NCBI GenBank assembly: GCA_027035765.1
Contig: JALVUD010000036.1
Span: 1-64,000, forward strand
Length of the DNA: 64,000 nucleotides
Direction of reading: 5' to 3'
Source of the DNA: Campylobacteraceae bacterium
GTDB taxonomy: Bacteria > Campylobacterota > Campylobacteria > Campylobacterales > Sulfurovaceae
In this document: positions 59,660 through 64,000 of the stretch, one piece after another
Numbering within the stretch: position 1 is the first letter of the stretch
How the letters are laid out: every line of letters starts with the position of its first letter
Notes under the pieces: model-generated
Database searches by the model: none
The model's input: the letters and a program-made list of their open reading frames with translations, nothing else
Told to the model about the DNA's origin: nothing
Position numbers and translations under genes: made by a program

Positions 59660-60955
59660 ATGATCTGGAATACGGTGGAGAGCGCTTCGAGGGAGGCGAT
59701 CGAGGCGATACAGCTCAAACGGTTGCAGGAAACGGCCCGGCGGGTCTATGCCCTGAACCCTTTTTACAAAGAGAAGTTCGAAGAGCGGGGGATCACGCCG
59801 GAGGATATCCGCTCCCTGGAGGATCTGCAGCGGCTCCCCTTCACCCGCAAGCAGGATCTTCGCAACCACTACCCCTTCGGACTCTTCTGCGTCCCCATGA
59901 GCGAGGTGGTGCGGATCCACAGCTCCAGCGGGACGACGGGCAAACCGACGGTGGTGGGGTACAACGCCCACGATATGGAGGTCTGGAACGAGGTGATGGC
60001 ACGGGTCTATACGATGTCGGGGGTAGGGGCCGAGGATGTGGTCCACAACGCCTACGGCTATGGTCTCTTCACCGGGGGGCTGGGCTTTCACTACGGCGCC
60101 GAGAAGGTGGGGGCGACGGTGGTGCCTGCCAGTGGCGGATTCACCGATCGGCAGTTGATGCTGATGCGGGATTTCGGCGCGACTGTCTTGGCCTGTACCC
60201 CCAGTTTCGCCCTGCATCTGGCAGAGGTGGCAGCCAAAGCCGGCAGCGAATTCCGCAAGGACTACAAGCTCAAAGTGGGGATTTTCGGCGCCGAGCCCAC
60301 CAGCGAAGGGCTCAAGAAGGAGGTGGCAAAAGCCTGGGGGATCGAGTATCGTGAGGTCTACGGACTTTCCGAGATCATCGGCCCCGGGGTCAGCTGCAGC
60401 TGTTCCCATAGCGATCGGCTCCATCTCTTTGAGGACCATTTCCTGCCCGAGATCATCGACCCCGAGACCGGAGAGGTGCTGCCGGAAGGAGAGCGGGGTG
60501 AGCTGGTCATCACGACATTGAGCAAGCAGGCGCTGCCCATCATCCGCTACCGCACCGGCGATATCACCTCCCTGGTCAAAGAGCCCTGCGGCTGCGGCCG
60601 GACCATGGTGCGGATGGAGAGCATCGTTGGGCGAGCCGACGATATGCTCATCGTCAACGGGGTCAACGTCTACCCCTCCCAGGTGGAGCATGTCATCGCC
60701 AATGCCGAGGGGGTAACCCTGAACTACCAGATCATTGCCGAAAAGAAAGGGCATCTGGACAAGCTGGAGATCATGGTGGAGGTGAGTGAGGAGATCATGA
60801 CCGACAATGTGGGCGAACTGGAACACATCCGCAAGGAGATCCAGGCCAGCCTGCTGAACAACCTCTACATCAACGCCAACGTCAAACTGGTCGAGCCCAA
60901 CACCATCGAGCGGAGTATGGGCAAAGCGGTGAGGGTGGTCGACAAGCGTCGGTGA
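59660..60955 (+). CDS. paaK: Phenylacetate-CoA ligase family protein
   Basis: The 431-residue protein has the AMP-binding loop [54 protein letters not shown] and the C-terminal [19 protein letters not shown] with the catalytic Lys region [10 protein letters not shown]. It activates aryl-acetates to CoA thioesters. With IorAB it could convert arylacetates to aromatic amino acid precursors or run their breakdown. The stop codon lies inside a perfect GACAAGCGTC-ggt-GACGCTTGTC hairpin. Confidence 0.92.
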   Translation: MIWNTVESASREAIEAIQLKRLQETARRVYALNPFYKEKFEERGITPEDIRSLEDLQRLPFTRKQDLRNHYPFGLFCVPMSEVVRIHSSSGTTGKPTVVGYNAHDMEVWNEVMARVYTMSGVGAEDVVHNAYGYGLFTGGLGFHYGAEKVGATVVPASGGFTDRQLMLMRDFGATVLACTPSFALHLAEVAAKAGSEFRKDYKLKVGIFGAEPTSEGLKKEVAKAWGIEYREVYGLSEIIGPGVSCSCSHSDRLHLFEDHFLPEIIDPETGEVLPEGERGELVITTLSKQALPIIRYRTGDITSLVKEPCGCGRTMVRMESIVGRADDMLIVNGVNVYPSQVEHVIANAEGVTLNYQIIAEKKGHLDKLEIMVEVSEEIMTDNVGELEHIRKEIQASLLNNLYINANVKLVEPNTIERSMGKAVRVVDKRR

Positions 60956-60963
60956 CGCTTGTC
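60941..60963 (+). terminator. 10-bp hairpin over the paaK stop codon
   Basis: GACAAGCGTC-ggt-GACGCTTGTC includes the TGA. It is not followed by T residues; it begins the family C element rather than clearly ending transcription. Confidence 0.4.
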
Positions 60964-61099
60964 GAGTGAGGAATTAGGAATGAGGAATGAGGAATTTTGG
61001 TTTGCGTTGCGGAGCAACGCCTTTATTCAAATCGTCGCCGAAGGCGACACCGAAACACTATCGACTAGAGACTAACGACTAAAAACTAAGGACTAAAAA
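60956..61099 (+). repeat. Intercistronic element family C, copy 2 (paaK to ACT gene)
   Basis: GAATGAG heptads (60964-60998), the double-hairpin module 61001-61052 (GCGTTGC-gga-GCAACGC, CTTTATTCAAATC, GTCGCC-gaa-GGCGAC, ACCG), then NNACTAA heptads (61062-61098), whose last unit AAGGACT supplies the Shine-Dalgarno for the ACT gene. Confidence 0.8.
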
Positions 61100-61522
61100 A
61101 TGAGCAAATCGGTCAAACAACTTTCGGTCTTTCTGGAGAACAAGGTCGGACGGCTGGGCGAGGTGACGGGGATCCTGGCGAAGGCGGGGATCCGGATCCG
61201 GAGTATCGAGCTGGTGGAGGCGGGGGATTTCGGGATCCTGCGTCTCATCGTCGCGGAGACGGAGCGGGCGAAGGAGCTGTTGGAGGCCGGGGGCTTCAGT
61301 GTCAAGGTCTCTCCGGTGATCGCCGTGGAGATCGCCCACGAATCGGGCTGCTTCAACCGGATCGTTTCGCTGCTGGCAGCCGAGGGGATCAACATCCAGT
61401 ACGCCTACACCTGCCACGGCGGCCCCCTGGGGATCTTCATTCTCAAGACCGACCGGGTGGAGATGCTCCGGGCGGTGGAGGTGCTGGAGAGCGACGGGGT
61501 GAAGGTGCTCGATGCAGTTTGA
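61100..61522 (+). CDS. Tandem ACT-domain protein
   Basis: The 140-residue protein has two ACT domains: VKQLSVFLENKVGRLGEVTG (first) and SGCFNRIVSLLAAEGINIQY (second). Such proteins next to paaK and iorAB are thought to sense aromatic or branched amino acids. There is no catalytic domain. The last 11 bases overlap the thioesterase gene. Confidence 0.85.
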   Translation: MSKSVKQLSVFLENKVGRLGEVTGILAKAGIRIRSIELVEAGDFGILRLIVAETERAKELLEAGGFSVKVSPVIAVEIAHESGCFNRIVSLLAAEGINIQYAYTCHGGPLGIFILKTDRVEMLRAVEVLESDGVKVLDAV

Positions 61523-61940
61523 GGAACTGGATCGTCGGGACAGGGATTTCCTCTCCTACATCGGCGGAGAGCTGATCGAGCTGGGGGAGGGGCATGCGAG
61601 CCTCGCCTTCGCCATCCGCCCCCACCATATGCAGCACCTGGGGGTGGTTCACGGCGGGGCCATCGCCACCCTGGCGGATCACTGCGGCTGGTATGCGGTG
61701 ATCAGCCAGCTCGATCCGGGTTACACCAGTGTGACGATCGAGCTCAAGATCAACTACCTCAAACCGGCCAGCGGAGAGCGTCTGCTGGCAGAGGCGAAGG
61801 TGATCAACCGCACCCGGCGCACCGCCTTCGCGACCATCGAGATCTTTGTACGGGAGACCCTGGTGGCTTTCGCGACGGCCACCTACTCCATCGTGGATGA
61901 AGAACGACTCAAAAACAGGATCAGCCATGTTAAGCAATAG
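61512..61940 (+). CDS. PaaI-like hot-dog thioesterase
   Basis: The 142-residue protein has the hot-dog signature HLGVVHGGAIATLADHCGWY with SVTIELKINYLKPAS. It is expected to release CoA from aryl- or acyl-CoA, possibly rescuing stalled products of PaaK/IorAB. It overlaps both neighbours by 11 and 14 bases, so it is firmly in this operon. The exact substrate is unknown. Confidence 0.88.
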   Translation: MQFEELDRRDRDFLSYIGGELIELGEGHASLAFAIRPHHMQHLGVVHGGAIATLADHCGWYAVISQLDPGYTSVTIELKINYLKPASGERLLAEAKVINRTRRTAFATIEIFVRETLVAFATATYSIVDEERLKNRISHVKQ

Positions 61941-62403
61941 AGAAATTTCCCAGAACTTCGAGGTGCAGATCAGCACCCTCTACAACTGGCGCAAGACCAA
62001 ACCGCGGCTCTACCGCTATCTACAGAACGCCGATTTCAATTTTGAGCAGACCAAGGAGATCAATATCCTCCTGAAGCGATTCGCCCGGGAGATCGAGTGC
62101 GATCTGAGCATTCCGGAGATCCGGAACTTCATCGAATCGAAATTCGAGGCCCGGAGCATCGATGAGATCGAAGCGATGCACCGCCTGCTCCTGCAGCTGC
62201 ATCACCGGGAACTGGGGGGCGAGAAGGGGCCGCTCTATTTCGGCTTTTACGACAAAGTCTCGCGGATGAACATCATCGAAAAGTACATTCTTTACAAACG
62301 GGTCCACAATTTTCGGGCGGAAAAACGGGAGCTGAGCGACGAAACGATCCGGGAGTACTTCGAAGAATTTCTCGACAGCGACAACTTCGTAGTGGAGGAG
62401 TAG
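61927..62403 (+). CDS. Protein of unknown function with an N-terminal helix-turn-helix-like segment
   Basis: Starting at ATG 61927 the protein has 158 residues. SNREISQNFEVQISTLYNWR looks like a DNA-binding helix-turn-helix. The rest is helical and charged (FNFEQTKEINILLKRFAREI, FYDKVSRMNIIEKYILYKRV) with no further known domain. It overlaps the thioesterase gene by 14 bases. A regulatory role for the cluster is a guess. Confidence 0.55.
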   Translation: MLSNREISQNFEVQISTLYNWRKTKPRLYRYLQNADFNFEQTKEINILLKRFAREIECDLSIPEIRNFIESKFEARSIDEIEAMHRLLLQLHHRELGGEKGPLYFGFYDKVSRMNIIEKYILYKRVHNFRAEKRELSDETIREYFEEFLDSDNFVVEE

Positions 62404-62406
62404 AGC

Positions 62407-63216
62407 TCAGGTGAGCCGATCGGCGAAGAGGGCCCGAAAGCCGCGGCGATAGAGGTCGGATTGCCGCTTCGGGTCATTGACGGTATAGACCCCGCAGACG
62501 ATCCCCTGACCCCGCAGCAGATCGAGGGGGAAGGAATCGGCGATCTCTTCGGCCACATGGTAGGCCTCCACCCCGAGTTCCTGTAGATAGGGGAGCAGGC
62601 GGGGAGGATGGCACCCCTCCGCCAGAGCTGCCAAAGGGAGGGTCGGTCGCTGTCGATGCAGTCGATAGAGATAGTGGTGGTTGAAGGAGGAGACGAGGAT
62701 CGGCGGCAATCCGGCAGCCGTCTCATATGTCTCGAGAAAACGGTGGACCACCACCCGATCCTCACGGGTCGGCATATCCTTGATCTCTATATTGAGGGGA
62801 ATCTGTTTGTCGTGAGCGAAATCCAGCACTTCCCGAAGTGTCGGCAGCTTCTGGGACGGGAGTATTTCGATCTCCCGGCGCCGGATTTCTCCCGATTTGA
62901 GTGTTCCGAAAGGATCCCGTTTTCCAAACCAGCTTCCCGCATCCAGGCGGCGGAGTTCCCCCAGTGTGTAGTCGATGACCTGCCGCGGGCGAAGTCCTTC
63001 GGGGAAGCACTCCTCCACGTCGGTGGTCCGCTCCAGGCTCTCATCGTGGCAGACGATCCACTCTCCGTCCCGGCTCAGCTGGATATCCAGTTCGATGAAA
63101 TCACAGTGACCGACAGCCGCCTCGAAAGCGCTGAGGGTGTTTTCCGGCCGGATCGCACGCCATCCCCGGTGGGCTGCAATCAGATGCTTTTTGCCGAAGG
63201 TGTCGTAAAAGCCCAT
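62407..63216 (-). CDS. glpQ: Glycerophosphodiester phosphodiesterase
   Basis: The start at ATG 63216 (GGAGAG upstream) gives 269 residues. Catalytic motifs: AHRGWRAIRPENTLSAFEAA (HR...PENT), ELDIQLSRDGEWIVCHDESL (E-D, H-D), LNIEIKD and VYTVNDP. No signal peptide is seen, so it is the cytoplasmic UgpQ-like type. It hydrolyses glycerophosphodiesters to glycerol-3-phosphate and an alcohol. It is convergent with the previous gene, three bases apart. Confidence 0.92.
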   Translation of the reverse strand: MGFYDTFGKKHLIAAHRGWRAIRPENTLSAFEAAVGHCDFIELDIQLSRDGEWIVCHDESLERTTDVEECFPEGLRPRQVIDYTLGELRRLDAGSWFGKRDPFGTLKSGEIRRREIEILPSQKLPTLREVLDFAHDKQIPLNIEIKDMPTREDRVVVHRFLETYETAAGLPPILVSSFNHHYLYRLHRQRPTLPLAALAEGCHPPRLLPYLQELGVEAYHVAEEIADSFPLDLLRGQGIVCGVYTVNDPKRQSDLYRRGFRALFADRLT

Positions 63217-63284
63217 TTTCTCTCCTCGCTGTCGGTGAATCTCTTTCACACAAAGTGTAGCACAGAGTCGCGCTTCTCCGGTTT

Positions 63285-63312
63285 TCCGGATCAAGTCCGG
63301 AATGAGGTCGGT
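63285..63312. repeat. REP-like single palindrome
   Basis: TTCCGGATCAAGTCCGGAAT plus GAGG: one half-unit of the dispersed palindrome family, between glpQ and the Sel1-like gene. No outer inverted repeat is seen. Confidence 0.5.
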
Positions 63313-63382
63313 TTTTCGGAGGATACATTCAGGATAGATGTTCTGTTCTCTTGCGTGATACAATAGAGAAGAGGAGGGAAAG

Positions 63383-64000
63383 ATGAAACGCTTGTTTTTT
63401 CTGATCATGAGCGTCATGCTCTCGGGTCTTCATGCCGGAACGACCGACGCCGCCTACGCCGCCTACAAAAAGGGGCATGCCGGCGAGGCTTTCAGGCTCT
63501 ACCGTCGGGCCTGGAAAAAGGAGGGGGGTACCAAAGCGGCCTACAATCTGGCCGTCTTCTACGAAAAGGGGATCGGAACCTCCCGGAACCTGTCCGAGGC
63601 GCAGAAGTACTATAGGATTGTCCATGATCGCATCTATCGTATCTTCCCGATCCGGAAGATCTGTGATGATCCCATGCTCCCCTACTACCGAAAGACACTC
63701 CAAAAACTGGCCGAATACCGTAAAAAAACCCATTATCGCAAATTGTTGCGGGAGATCGATGAGAGTTGTGGAGAGCAAAAGCAGTGGCGCTTGGAAGCCA
63801 ACGGTCGCTACCTGAAAGTATGTCCGGAAGCTTCGGTGATCCCGGCCGCTGACCGGATCGACTTGGATCGGTACGACTGCGTGCTTTTCCGGAAATACCC
63901 CAGGCTCATGAAAGAGTATCTGCACCTCTACCGTCAACGAAAACAGTTCCTGCTGCTGGCGGAGCGGGGCGATGATCTGGAGGCGAAACGCAAAGCTGTC
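63383..64000 (+). CDS. Secreted Sel1/TPR-like repeat protein (3' end cut by window)
   Basis: From ATG 63383 (GAGGGAAAG upstream) at least 206 residues are seen, running out of the window. A signal peptide (MKRLFFLIMSVMLSGLHAG) is followed by one clear Sel1-type unit AAYNLAVFYEKGIGTSRNLS and a further region with Cys residues (ESCGEQ, LKVCPEAS, DRYDCVLF). It may be a periplasmic scaffold protein. The rest of the gene is needed to tell the number of repeats. Confidence 0.65.
   Translation, partial: MKRLFFLIMSVMLSGLHAGTTDAAYAAYKKGHAGEAFRLYRRAWKKEGGTKAAYNLAVFYEKGIGTSRNLSEAQKYYRIVHDRIYRIFPIRKICDDPMLPYYRKTLQKLAEYRKKTHYRKLLREIDESCGEQKQWRLEANGRYLKVCPEASVIPAADRIDLDRYDCVLFRKYPRLMKEYLHLYRQRKQFLLLAERGDDLEAKRKAV

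Noticed and set aside
53266-61098. A CRISPR array suggested by repeated short sequences
   Set aside because: Units are 7-8 nt direct repeats without unique spacers, and no cas genes are present.

Overview
The window reads as chromosomal DNA of a GC-rich member of the Campylobacterota (Epsilonproteobacteria), most like the Sulfurovum/Nitratifractor group. Three things support this. There is an HsrA/CosR-type regulator next to fdx and ppx, as in Campylobacter. The order M23 peptidase-lpxC-tsaB-like-thrB-ylxR-infB-rbfA-rimP matches the Campylobacter order. Promoters carry TATAAT after a T-rich or extended TG stretch, with no clear -35 box. No rRNA, tRNA, CRISPR array, transposase or prophage was recognised. 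The genus is an inference.

Bases 1-22,000 are mostly nitrogen metabolism. A NarB/NasA-type molybdopterin nitrate reductase (cut by the window edge) and a fused DmsB-DmsC iron-sulfur/membrane subunit lie on the minus strand with a TauE-family transporter. A five-gene operon follows: a heme-copper NO-reductase-like pair, a two-TM protein, a YcxB-like protein and a glycine-rich stress protein. It is driven by a promoter with a perfect FNR-type box. After cfa and a second stress protein come a PP2C/Ser-Thr kinase fusion with a NarK/NasA transporter (minus), facing nirA, amtB and glnK (plus). A split permease, a MASE1-GGDEF cyclase, gdhA and hemB follow. Together these take up nitrate and ammonium, reduce nitrate to ammonium, sense nitrogen status and make glutamate.

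Bases 22,000-51,400 are housekeeping and signalling: ribA, rsmG, a DksA-like protein without its zinc cysteines, a rhomboid protease, pyk, ppx, fdx, and a histidine kinase paired with an HsrA/CosR-type response regulator that keeps its phospho-acceptor. Then come an FtsX/LolD-like ABC pair fused in an operon to a heme-copper-oxidase-like membrane protein lacking CuB ligands, yceI, a phosphoesterase, a second two-component system, a heme-binding protein, folB/plsY, nadA-nadC-nrnA-M23, lpxC-tsaB-thrB and ylxR-infB-rbfA-rimP. A low-GC outer-membrane protein ends the block.

Bases 51,400-64,000 hold two divergent clusters: livJHMGF (branched-chain or aromatic amino acid uptake) and iorA-iorB-paaK-ACT-thioesterase (arylpyruvate/aryl-acid CoA metabolism). 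glpQ and a truncated Sel1-like protein follow.

The most unusual feature is a set of modular intercistronic elements. They combine 7- or 8-nt tandem repeats, short perfect hairpins with 3-nt loops, and long stem-loops, and often end in a mini-hairpin that contains the Shine-Dalgarno sequence of the next gene. At least three families (A, B, C) recur. In every case the copies have the same orientation relative to transcription, even when the genes are on opposite strands. A separate family of ~80-140 bp REP/MITE-like elements is also scattered through the window.
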